Position numbers and translations under genes: made by a program. The notes under the pieces were generated by a model, which was given only the letters and a program-made list of their open reading frames with translations, was not told the origin of the DNA and did not search any database. From Solirubrobacterales bacterium (GTDB lineage Bacteria > Actinomycetota > Thermoleophilia > Solirubrobacterales > 70-9): DNA of 64,000 nucleotides. Shown in pieces: positions 8,213-15,549 of the stretch; positions within the stretch are counted from its first letter, which is position 1; every line of letters starts with the position of its first letter. The stretch covers positions 1 to 64,000 of the forward strand of contig JAFKLL010000016.1 of NCBI GenBank assembly GCA_017304845.1, given 5' to 3'.

Positions 8213-9997
8213 TCAATGGCCGACCCGGATCGTCTTGCCGACGATCCGGCCGCCGGCGTTGTCCGACCTCACCGCGAACTTCAGCTTCACCTTGCCGGTT
8301 CTCTTCGGCTTGACCTTGACGACGACCGTCCTGGCCGCTCCTCCCGCGACATTCCCGATCGCCTTGCCGAGACGAACGCCCTTGCCGGTCACGTTCAGCT
8401 TGACTCCCCTCGCCGGCGCGTTGCCGGAGTTCGAAACAACGACCTTGAACTTCGCCACCCTGCCCTTCCTGACCTTGGCCGGCCCGCTCACCTTCACCTT
8501 GCCGATGGCGGCGTACGGCCCGGGGCTTCCCGTGGCCCCGGTCGGACCCGTGGGCCCGGTGGGTCCCTGAGGCAACGGCCCCGCGATGCCGGAAAGAGCG
8601 ACCGACGTGGTCGGGGCGTTCGAGAGGAGCTCGAGGTTCGCCTGCCGTTCCCCCTCCGCCTGCGGGAAGAAGCGGACCCGGACCTGGCAGGAGCCGCCGG
8701 GCGCGATCGGACGAAGGCAGTTCTGCGTTCCGGTGTCGAAATCGTCCGCGTCGGCCCCGGTGATCTCGAAGCCCGACACCGTCACGGGTGCCGAACTGTC
8801 GTTGGTGACGGTGACCGTCTGCGGGGCGCTCGCGGTGCCCTGCGGCACCGGGCTGGCGGCCGAACCGAAGGTGAGCGATGCCGGCCCGAGCTGAGCGGTC
8901 GGTGAGTTCATGAACACCGACACGACATTGGTGGCGGACGCGGCGAGATCGGGGGCGCCATCGCCGTTGAAGTCCTTCGCGACGATCGAGTGGCCGCCCG
9001 CGATGTTGCCGATGATGGTGGTTGGGCCGAAGGTGCCGTCACCTTCACCGAGGATCACGGAGACCCTCCCGGCGTCCTGGCTTCCGGCGGCGAGGTCCGG
9101 GATGTCGTCACCGCTGAAGTCGGCCGAGACGACGGACGACGAACCCGGGGCGATGGCGTACTCGGTTGACGATCCGAAAGTCCCGTCGCCGTTGCCGAGC
9201 AGCACCGAGAGATCGTTGGAATCGGCGTTCGCGGTAGCGAGGTCGCGGATGCCGTCCCGGTTGAAGTCGGCCGAGGTCACCGATTCGGGCCGGTCGCCGG
9301 CCGCGAAGTCGCTCACCGGCCCGAAGGTGCCGTCCCCCACGCCAAGCGCTACCGAGACCGATGCATCGAACGCGTTCGCCGTAACCAGGTCGCGAATGCC
9401 GTCCCCGTTGAAGTCCGCCGATGCGACCGACCAGGGCGAGCTCGTCTCGACCTTGATGCTCGGGGCGAATGTCCCATCGCCGTTGCCGAGCGCGACCCAG
9501 GTGTAGGGGGGCGCGGTGTAGGCCAGGTCCGCTTTTCCGTCTCGGTTGAAGTCGGCCGAGATGACCGAGAAGGGCCAGTATTGGGGGACGTAGCTGGATG
9601 GCGGACCGAAGGTGCCGTCGCCCATCCCGAGCAAGACCGTGAGGTCGTTGGACACGAGGTTCGCCGTGACGAGATCCGCGTGGCCGTCCCCATTGAAGTC
9701 GGCCGAAGCCACCGAGTAGGGCTGGGCTCCGGCACCGAAGCTGGCGGGGGGACCGAAGGTGCCGTCGCCCTTTCCGAGCATGATCGCAACAGAGTTGGCC
9801 ATGGTCGTGGCCGAAGCGAGATCCGCGACCCCGTCGCCGTCGAAGTCACCCGTCGTGACGCTGAACGCGGTGTCCGATCCCGCCGGGTAGTCGAACTGGG
9901 TCAAGTTCAGCTGCGCCGACGCGGGGGCGACGACCGCAAGGCCCGCCAGAAGGGCGCAGGAGACGAACAGGAACAGTCGTGTGAACACGGACGGCAA
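8213..9997 (-). CDS. Secreted FG-GAP/VCBS propeller protein with choice-of-anchor D and CARDB-like domains
   Basis: This is a 594-residue protein. After a signal peptide (to about residue 28, ASA) come about seven FG-GAP/VCBS repeats, each with 'SADFNGDG..DL..AN' and 'VLLG.GDGTFG', forming a calcium-binding beta-propeller to about residue 350. A choice-of-anchor D (ASPM/SPD-2/Hydin-like) beta-sandwich follows (residues 370-470). Next is a short collagen-like GPTGPTGPTGATG linker, then a basic C-terminal domain like that of the protein at 2813-4507. The listed start is TTG at 9997; a GTG nine bases downstream is an alternative, and neither has a strong ribosome site. An adhesive or matrix role is inferred. 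Confidence 0.8.
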   Translation of the reverse strand: MPSVFTRLFLFVSCALLAGLAVVAPASAQLNLTQFDYPAGSDTAFSVTTGDFDGDGVADLASATTMANSVAIMLGKGDGTFGPPASFGAGAQPYSVASADFNGDGHADLVTANLVSNDLTVLLGMGDGTFGPPSSYVPQYWPFSVISADFNRDGKADLAYTAPPYTWVALGNGDGTFAPSIKVETSSPWSVASADFNGDGIRDLVTANAFDASVSVALGVGDGTFGPVSDFAAGDRPESVTSADFNRDGIRDLATANADSNDLSVLLGNGDGTFGSSTEYAIAPGSSSVVSADFSGDDIPDLAAGSQDAGRVSVILGEGDGTFGPTTIIGNIAGGHSIVAKDFNGDGAPDLAASATNVVSVFMNSPTAQLGPASLTFGSAASPVPQGTASAPQTVTVTNDSSAPVTVSGFEITGADADDFDTGTQNCLRPIAPGGSCQVRVRFFPQAEGERQANLELLSNAPTTSVALSGIAGPLPQGPTGPTGPTGATGSPGPYAAIGKVKVSGPAKVRKGRVAKFKVVVSNSGNAPARGVKLNVTGKGVRLGKAIGNVAGGAARTVVVKVKPKRTGKVKLKFAVRSDNAGGRIVGKTIRVGH

Positions 9998-10123
9998 ATC
10001 GCACCAACTTTCTCGACGGAATGAAACGAATCGCCGCTGCCGAAGCAGCGGAAGACCCCCCCTACCAGCGGGCCAAGGTTACTGCCGCCGAGGACCGCGG
10101 CTTGGCCTCGCGGCGGAGCCTCG

Positions 10124-10140
10124 TTAGATCCGTAGCAGAT
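10124..10140. promoter_or_regulatory. MarR-operator half-site upstream of marR-like gene
   Basis: TAGATCCG at 10125-10132 repeats eight bases of the half-site found in the palindrome at 10707-10730. It lies about 45 bases before the MarR-family start. The second arm is poorly conserved, so autoregulation is only suggested. Confidence 0.3.
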
Positions 10141-10164
10141 CATTTCGCACCGGAACGACCCTGT

Positions 10165-10170
10165 TACCCT
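10165..10170 (+). promoter_or_regulatory. -10 hexamer TACCCT, leaderless start
   Basis: TACCCT ends six bases before the ATG at 10177 and there is no Shine-Dalgarno. This supports the short MarR protein over the upstream in-frame ATG at 10021. Confidence 0.45.
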
Positions 10171-10176
10171 GTGTTC

Positions 10177-10692
10177 ATGGGCAAAGCGGCTCAAACCACG
10201 GAACTGCCGAGCTCCGGTTCGTCGGACGTGATGTCCGGCGACCTGGGGTGGCTGCTCGCTCAGACCGCCCACAATCTCGCGGTCGAGCAGACCGCGCGCA
10301 TGGAAGGCCTCGGCATCGCCCCTCGCGGCTACTGCGTCCTCCGGGCCGCCCTCGACGGTGAGTACACGCAGGGCGAGATCGGCCAGATGATCGGCGTCGA
10401 CAAGACGACCATGGTCGTGACCCTGGACAGCCTCGAGGCGGCCGGCCTGGCCGAGCGCAGACCGTCGAAGACGGATCGACGGGCCCGGGTGATCTCGGCG
10501 ACCGCGAAGGGCCGCAAGAAGGTAGCCGAGGGCGAGCGGATCACCGCCGACCTCCACGAGGAAGTGCTCGCCGAACTGAGCAGCGAGCAGCGCGAGGTCC
10601 TGCTCGACGCGCTCAACCAGCTGCAGCTCGGACCGCTCTCCGACGCATCCCCCTGCCAACACAAGCCGCGGAAGCGCGCCCCTCGCCCCTGA
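10177..10692 (+). CDS. MarR family transcriptional regulator
   Basis: From the ATG at 10177 the protein has 171 residues and the MarR winged-helix fold. An N-terminal dimerisation helix is followed by 'YTQGEIGQMIGVDKTTMVVTLDSLEAAGLAERRPS' around residues 65-100 (helix-turn-helix and recognition helix). The wing 'DRRARVISATAKG' and a C-terminal helix come next. The frame is open back to 10021, but the extra 52 residues are not MarR-like and the -10 hexamer sits just before 10177. The next gene is a DHA2 exporter with an 11-2-11 palindrome in its leader. MarR proteins commonly repress such exporters and release on binding an aromatic ligand; that role is inferred. Confidence 0.88.
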   Translation: MGKAAQTTELPSSGSSDVMSGDLGWLLAQTAHNLAVEQTARMEGLGIAPRGYCVLRAALDGEYTQGEIGQMIGVDKTTMVVTLDSLEAAGLAERRPSKTDRRARVISATAKGRKKVAEGERITADLHEEVLAELSSEQREVLLDALNQLQLGPLSDASPCQHKPRKRAPRP

Positions 10693-10706
10693 CATAGTTC
10701 CACAAC

Positions 10707-10730
10707 AAATAGTTCCGAACGGATCTATTT
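10707..10730. promoter_or_regulatory. MarR-type palindromic operator
   Basis: AAATAGTTCCG, two bases, then CGGATCTATTT form an 11-2-11 inverted repeat with a single mismatch. It lies in the 78-bp gap between the MarR-family gene and the exporter start, where a repressor could block transcription of the exporter. Confidence 0.6.
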
Positions 10731-10770
10731 GCTACGGTTCTTTCTTCGATGAAACGAACCCGAGGAACCG

Positions 10771-12285
10771 ATGTCTGAAATCGCAGCACCCAGCAACGCC
10801 TCTCCGACCCCCGAGTCACCCCCGTCGGAGCCGGCGCTCGGCTTCCGCGAGCGCTGGATCGCCCTGATCACCCTCTGCGCCGGGATGCTGATGATCATCC
10901 TCGACGGCACGATCGTGAACGTGGCGCTGCCCTCGATCCAGGATGACCTCGGGTTCTCCCAGTCCAATCTCGCCTGGGTCGTCAACGCGTACCTGATCCC
11001 GTTCGGCGGGTTGCTGCTCCTGGCCGGTCGCCTCGGTGACCTGCTCGGGAGGAAACGGCTCTTCACGACCGGGCTGCTCGTCTTCATCGGGGCATCCCTG
11101 CTCTGCGGCCTCGCCCAGAGCGAGGCGATGCTGATCGGCGCGCGGTTCCTCCAGGGCGTCGGTGGCGCGATGACCTCGGCCGTGATCCTCGGGATGATCG
11201 TGACGATGTTCCCGGACCAGAAGGAACAGGCTCGGGCGATCGGCGTCTACAGCTTCGTCGCCGCGGCCGGAGGCTCACTCGGCCTGCTGCTCGGCGGCGT
11301 CCTCACCGAAGCCCTCTCCTGGCACTGGATCTTCTTCGTCAACCTCCCGATCGGGATCGTCACGGCGGTCATGGCCCGCCGGGTCCTCCGGCACGAGGAC
11401 GGGCTAGGACTGCACCACGGCGCGGACATCACCGGGGCCGGGTTGATCACGGGTTCGATCATGCTCGCCGTCTACACGGTGGTCCAGGTTGCCGACACGG
11501 GCTGGGGCTCGGCGACCACGCTGACCCTCGGAGCGGTGTCCCTGGCGCTTCTCGCCGGCTTCATCACCCGCGAGGCGACAGCGAAGAACCCGCTGATGCC
11601 GCTGTCGGTGTTCAGGAGCCGCAACGTGGCCGGGGCCAACCTGGTCCAGATCCTCATGGTGGCCGGCCTCTTCGGCATGTTCTTCATGGGCGCGCTCTAC
11701 CTGCAGCGGGTCCTCGACTACTCCGCGATCGAGGTAGGCGTGGCGTTCCTGCCCCTCTCGATCGGCATCGGCGCGATGTCACTCAAGTGGGCCCCGATGC
11801 TGGTCAACAAGTACGGGCCGCGGCCGGTGCTGATCCCGGCGTTGCTCCTGATCGCGGTGGCCCTGCTCCTCCTGTCGCAGGTCTCCGTCGACGGCCACTA
11901 CGCGACCGATCTCCTGCCCTCGATGCTGATGATCGGCATCGGAGCCGGCCTCGGCTTCCCGGCCCTGATGACCCTGGCGATGTCCGGCGCGACCGCCGAG
12001 GACGCCGGTCTCGCGTCGGGCCTGGTCAACACCTCCCAGCAGATGGGAGGGGCCCTAGGCCTCGCCCTCCTGGTGACGATGTCGACCACCCGCACCGACG
12101 ATCGCCTCGCGGACGGCGTCAACCAGGCCACCGCCCTCACCGACGGCTACCAGCTCGCCTTCGCGATCGGCGCAGGCCTGGTCCTGTTCGGAGTCCTCCT
12201 CGCCCTGACCGTCCTCGAGAAACCCGATCCCACCCCTCAGGAAGCAGAGGACCCGGAGCCCCGACCCGCCTACGACGGGGCTTGA
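10771..12285 (+). CDS. DHA2-family (EmrB/QacA) MFS drug exporter
   Basis: This 504-residue polytopic protein is typical in length for 14-helix DHA2 antiporters. It has the family motifs: 'LDGTIVNVALPSIQDDLG' in the first helix region, 'GRLGDLLGRKRLF' (motif A) in loop 2-3, and 'GARFLQGVGGAM' followed by the 'GGSLGLLLGG' antiporter motif C. The start ATG has GAGGA five bases upstream. It exports hydrophobic drugs or metabolites against protons. The upstream MarR-family regulator and operator palindrome suggest inducible expression. Substrate unknown. Confidence 0.9.
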   Translation: MSEIAAPSNASPTPESPPSEPALGFRERWIALITLCAGMLMIILDGTIVNVALPSIQDDLGFSQSNLAWVVNAYLIPFGGLLLLAGRLGDLLGRKRLFTTGLLVFIGASLLCGLAQSEAMLIGARFLQGVGGAMTSAVILGMIVTMFPDQKEQARAIGVYSFVAAAGGSLGLLLGGVLTEALSWHWIFFVNLPIGIVTAVMARRVLRHEDGLGLHHGADITGAGLITGSIMLAVYTVVQVADTGWGSATTLTLGAVSLALLAGFITREATAKNPLMPLSVFRSRNVAGANLVQILMVAGLFGMFFMGALYLQRVLDYSAIEVGVAFLPLSIGIGAMSLKWAPMLVNKYGPRPVLIPALLLIAVALLLLSQVSVDGHYATDLLPSMLMIGIGAGLGFPALMTLAMSGATAEDAGLASGLVNTSQQMGGALGLALLVTMSTTRTDDRLADGVNQATALTDGYQLAFAIGAGLVLFGVLLALTVLEKPDPTPQEAEDPEPRPAYDGA

Positions 12286-12313
12286 CCGCGCCCACGCTCC
12301 CAACGAGCGCGAG

Positions 12314-12386
12314 TGGGCGGTACTGGGCTCGAACCAGTGACCCCCTGCGTGTAAAGCAGGTGCTCTTCCAACTGAGCTAACCGCCC
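12314..12386 (-). tRNA. tRNA-Val (TAC anticodon)
   Basis: The minus strand folds as a 73-base cloverleaf. The acceptor pairs GGGCGGT with ACCGCCC, the D arm is GCTC/GAGC, and the anticodon stem CCTGC/GCAGG has loop TTTACAC (anticodon TAC). The T arm is ACTGG-TTCGAGC-CCAGT and the discriminator is A. CCA is not encoded. Confidence 0.95.
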
Positions 12387-12430
12387 GGAGCGGTTGATTA
12401 TGCCCGGCTGGGGCGGGTCGGGCGCTCCGG

Positions 12431-13642
12431 TCAGCCGGTGGCGGTGGCGCAGGTCAGGGACTCGGCCGAGACCGGGGTGACTCCGGCCGGAGGGGCCGGG
12501 GGCCTGACCCGCTTCGGCCTTGCGTTGGGCGGTCTCAGGTAGGCCCGGAAGAAGCGGGCGATCGCGCCGCGTTGGGAGGCGATCGAGGCGGCCGGATCGA
12601 GGTTGCCGATGATGATCGGGTAGAGCGAGGCGAAGGGCCAGTCCGGCTTGGCCGCCGCGATCTGCGGGGCCAGGGTCTGGAAGTCGCTGAACGAGAGATG
12701 CTGGGAGCCGGTCAGCTGCCAGGCCAGCTTCGGTTGGGCGGCGGCGCCGAAGTAGGGGCAGGACTTGTCCTGCGGGAGCACCGAGCCGAGCCCGCCTTCC
12801 GAGACGAAGAGCAGGAAGGGCTTCCGGCTCTTGGTGGTCAGGGGCCACTCACCGAAGAGCGAGCCGTCGACGTCGGCCGAGGCCCGGAAGCGCCGGTCCA
12901 CGGTCGCGACCCGGGCAGCGGTCGCGCCGCCGAGGGAGTGCCCGAAGACGCCGATCCGCTTCGGGTCGATGCGGCCACCCAGCCAGGAGCGGCGCAGCCG
13001 GTTCTGCTTGAGCAGCCAGGTGGTCACGAAACGGACGTCACGGGTCCGGACGTTGACCAGCTTGACCAGCTCCGCCTCGTCGATCGGCTTGGACGAGAGC
13101 GGGCTGCCGTAGACCCCGTCGACGACCCGGCCGGACGGGAACTCCACCGCGAAGGCGTCCGAGGTGTGGTCGATCGAGGCCACGATGAATCCCCGGCTCG
13201 CCAGGTCGGCGACCAGCGACGTGTAGACCGCGCGATCGGCCGTGTAGGCATGCGAGAAGACGACGAGCGGGAGCTTGCGCCGGACCACCGGCCCTCCGGC
13301 GCAGGTCCCGGTGCGGATCTCCACCTTCTGACCTTCCAACGCGAGGTAGGACAGCAGGCGTTCGGCCGTGCCGTCGGGCAGGTACGACGCCCCCTGGCAA
13401 CGTCCCGGGCGGCGGGGGTAGGTCACCTGGACCATCAGCCGACGCGGCCCGGTCTGGTCGAAGCCCGCCGGGCGGGAACGATCGACCAGCGGGAACGAAC
13501 GGGTTCCCACCTTCGCGTTCCCGGTCAGATCCGGGATCGCCAGCTTCAGCGGCTCATCGGCCGCGGCCGCGCCGGGCGAGAGCCCAGCCACGAACAGACC
13601 GAAAACGACGAATACCCATGCCAAACCCCTCCAGGTTCCCAT
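12431..13642 (-). CDS. Secreted alpha/beta hydrolase (PAF-acetylhydrolase-like)
   Basis: This 403-residue protein has an N-terminal signal peptide (to about residue 27). The alpha/beta-hydrolase core carries an oxyanion-side 'VVFSHAYTADR', the nucleophile elbow GHSLGG (Ser), a downstream Asp in 'ADVDGSLFGE' and a late His in 'GSQHLSFSDF'. The arrangement resembles plasma PAF-acetylhydrolase and related bacterial lipases or dienelactone hydrolases, so an ester of a lipid or polyester is the likely substrate. It lies 27 bases after lgt on the same strand, but TTACCT seven bases before its ATG could give it its own leaderless transcript. Confidence 0.8.
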   Translation of the reverse strand: MGTWRGLAWVFVVFGLFVAGLSPGAAAADEPLKLAIPDLTGNAKVGTRSFPLVDRSRPAGFDQTGPRRLMVQVTYPRRPGRCQGASYLPDGTAERLLSYLALEGQKVEIRTGTCAGGPVVRRKLPLVVFSHAYTADRAVYTSLVADLASRGFIVASIDHTSDAFAVEFPSGRVVDGVYGSPLSSKPIDEAELVKLVNVRTRDVRFVTTWLLKQNRLRRSWLGGRIDPKRIGVFGHSLGGATAARVATVDRRFRASADVDGSLFGEWPLTTKSRKPFLLFVSEGGLGSVLPQDKSCPYFGAAAQPKLAWQLTGSQHLSFSDFQTLAPQIAAAKPDWPFASLYPIIIGNLDPAASIASQRGAIARFFRAYLRPPNARPKRVRPPAPPAGVTPVSAESLTCATATG

Positions 13643-13669
13643 GACCTGAAGGTAACGGACCGGCCCCCG

Positions 13670-14452
13670 TCAGGCAGTGGCGACCTGATCCGCCGGCCGG
13701 GCGAGGGTGCCGTAACGGTTCCGCACGACCAGGATCCAGATCACGCCGACGGCCATCATCCCGAGGCTCTCCAACTGGGCGGCGGTGAGGCCGAGGAAGG
13801 CGTCGGTGTTGCGGCGGAGGAACTCGACCAGGAACCGTTCGGCCCCCGCGTAGATCAGGTAGATCGCGAAGAGGATGCCCAATCGGAAACGGTCTCTGAG
13901 CCGCCAGAGGATGTAGGCGCCGAGCCCCATGGTCAGGGTCTCGTAGATCGGGGTCGGGTGGACCGTGACGCCGGGCGGGGTCGGCACCGTGCCGTCCGGG
14001 TAGCCCATCGCCCAGGGACCGTCCCAGGGCTTGCCGTAGTCGCCGTCCCCGGAGAGCTGGCAGCCGATCCGGCCGACCGCGTACCCGGCGGCGAGCGCGG
14101 GTGCCGCGGCGTCCATCAGCTGCAGGCCGAGGAAGTCACGCCACCAGGCCCACAGAACCACTCCGAGCGCGCCACCGATCGCCCCGCCGTACCAGGTCAG
14201 TCCGGCCCCGGAGAAGATGTTGCCGAGCAGGTCGTCCTTGACCGAGTCGTAGTTGTCGACCAGGAAGTAGACACGGGCTCCGATCAGGCCGCCGATCAAG
14301 GCGGCGAACACCATCTCGTAGGCCCAGTCCGGCGGCTTGCCGATCTCGCCGAGCCGCCGATGGACGATCGCGCCGGAGACGACGAAGGCCGCCGCGAACA
14401 TCAAACCGAAGGTCTGCAGGGTCAGCGGGCCGATCGAGATCTCCGGAATCAC
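13670..14452 (-). CDS. lgt: Prolipoprotein diacylglyceryl transferase
   Basis: This is a 260-residue multi-pass membrane enzyme that moves diacylglycerol from phosphatidylglycerol to the lipobox cysteine of prolipoproteins. Family features seen are 'GLMFAAAFVVSG' in helix 1, 'GARVYFLVDNY', 'TWYGGAIGGALG', the signature 'GRIGCQLSGDGDYGKPW' and 'HPTPIYE' followed by 'RNTDAFLG'. In the signature the usual Asn-rich 'GNF.N.E' has drifted to CQLSGDGD, while the Arg and Gly are kept. The start is GTG at 14452, seven bases after TAGGGT. A substrate of this enzyme is the lipoprotein beginning at 63648. Confidence 0.93.
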   Translation of the reverse strand: MIPEISIGPLTLQTFGLMFAAAFVVSGAIVHRRLGEIGKPPDWAYEMVFAALIGGLIGARVYFLVDNYDSVKDDLLGNIFSGAGLTWYGGAIGGALGVVLWAWWRDFLGLQLMDAAAPALAAGYAVGRIGCQLSGDGDYGKPWDGPWAMGYPDGTVPTPPGVTVHPTPIYETLTMGLGAYILWRLRDRFRLGILFAIYLIYAGAERFLVEFLRRNTDAFLGLTAAQLESLGMMAVGVIWILVVRNRYGTLARPADQVATA

Positions 14453-14459
14453 GTCCCGG

Positions 14460-14465
14460 ACCCTA
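14460..14465 (-). promoter_or_regulatory. -10 hexamer TAGGGT before lgt, leaderless start
   Basis: TAGGGT ends exactly seven bases before the GTG of lgt, with no room for a ribosome site. The same TAGGGT-N7-start layout recurs at 54844 and 55828. Confidence 0.6.
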
Positions 14466-14496
14466 CCGATGGCCTACCTTCGAGGACGGCGGAGAG

Positions 14497-14568
14497 TAGC
14501 CCCGGCGGGAGTCGAACCCGCGCTTCCAGGTTGAAAACCTGGCGTGCTAACCGTTACACCACGGGGCC
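14497..14568 (-). tRNA. tRNA-Glu (TTC anticodon)
   Basis: This is a 72-base cloverleaf on the minus strand. The acceptor is GGCCCCG/CGGGGCT with one G-T pair. The anticodon stem CCAGG/CCTGG has loop TTTTCAA (anticodon TTC), and the T arm is GCGGG-TTCGACT-CCCGC. The discriminator is A and CCA is not encoded. Confidence 0.95.
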
Positions 14569-14608
14569 GCGCGGCGCACATTCTCTCAGTTGATCGTCCG
14601 GCGTGCCG

Positions 14609-15502
14609 TCAGGACGCGAGCAGGTACTCGAGCAGCGCCTTCTGAGCGTGGAGGCGGTTCTCCGCCTGGTCCCAGACCGCCGACCGATCGCCGTAGAGGA
14701 CGTCGGCGGTGATCTCCTCACCGGGGTGAGCCGGGAGGCAGTGCATGACGATCGTCTCCCGCTTGGCATGCGAGAGCAGATGCCCGTCGATCCGGTACGG
14801 AGCGAGGTCGGCACGGCGTTGATCGGCCGTCTCCTCGTCACCCATGCTGACCCAGACGTCGCCGTAGATCGCGTCGGCGCCATGGACCGCTTCACGCGGA
14901 TCGTCGGTCAGTTTCGCCGGCACGTCGGACTCGAGCTGATAGCCCTCCGGCGCCGCCACGACGACCTCCACCCCGGTCAGCGAACCGGCCACGGCCAGCG
15001 ACCGGGCGACGTTGTTGCCGTCCCCGACGTAGGCGAGCTTCAGCCCGTCGAGGTTGCCGAACCGCTGCTTCAGAGTCTGCAGATCGGCCAAGGCCTGGCA
15101 GGGATGGAACATCGGGGTCAGGGCGTTGACCACCGGCACGCTCGCGTACTCGCCGAGCGTGACCACGTTCTCGTGGGAGCCGGAACGGATCACGATCGCG
15201 GAGACGAACCGGGAAAGCACCCGTGCCGTGTCCTCGACCGACTCCCCTCGCGAGAGCTGCATCTCGTCGCCGCGCAGCACCACCGGGTGACCGCCGAGCT
15301 CGACCACGCCGACCTCGAAGGAGATCCGAGTCCGGGTCGAGGGCTTCTCGAAGATCAACGCGACCGACTTGCCGGCGAGGGCGCCGGAGCCTTCCTGGGG
15401 GCGTCCGTTCCGCAGTTCCTCCGCCCGGTCGATCAGGTTGACCAGCCGGCCGCCGGAGATTTCGTGGCCGTCGATGTAGTGCCTGGGGGCGTTCTCGCTC
15501 AA
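14609..15502 (-). CDS. argF: Ornithine carbamoyltransferase
   Basis: The enzyme joins carbamoyl phosphate and ornithine to make citrulline in arginine synthesis. The carbamoyl-phosphate loop 'FEKPSTRTR', 'HPCQALADL' and the ornithine loop 'HCLPAHPGEE' are all present. I place the start at the TTG at 15502, giving 297 residues, close to the family norm. A TAGTAT hexamer ends seven bases before it, and the alternative ATG at 15559 would run into the divergent gene's start. No other arg gene is in the window. Confidence 0.93.
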   Translation of the reverse strand: MSENAPRHYIDGHEISGGRLVNLIDRAEELRNGRPQEGSGALAGKSVALIFEKPSTRTRISFEVGVVELGGHPVVLRGDEMQLSRGESVEDTARVLSRFVSAIVIRSGSHENVVTLGEYASVPVVNALTPMFHPCQALADLQTLKQRFGNLDGLKLAYVGDGNNVARSLAVAGSLTGVEVVVAAPEGYQLESDVPAKLTDDPREAVHGADAIYGDVWVSMGDEETADQRRADLAPYRIDGHLLSHAKRETIVMHCLPAHPGEEITADVLYGDRSAVWDQAENRLHAQKALLEYLLAS

Positions 15503-15509
15503 GGGCGGG

Positions 15510-15515
15510 ATACTA
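15510..15515 (-). promoter_or_regulatory. -10 hexamer TAGTAT before argF, decides TTG start
   Basis: TAGTAT is five of six to TATAAT and lies seven bases before TTG at 15502. It favours the short argF form and a leaderless transcript. Confidence 0.55.
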
Positions 15516-15549
15516 CGCCCGCTTTCTGCCTGAGATAGTGGAGAGTCCA

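Noticed and set aside
10021..10176. N-terminal extension of the MarR protein from an ATG at 10021
   Set aside because: The added residues are not MarR-like, and TACCCT lies six bases before the internal ATG at 10177.
12314..14568. tRNA genes as integration sites for a mobile element
   Set aside because: No integrase, no duplicated tRNA 3' end and no foreign gene content lie between or beside the two tRNA genes.
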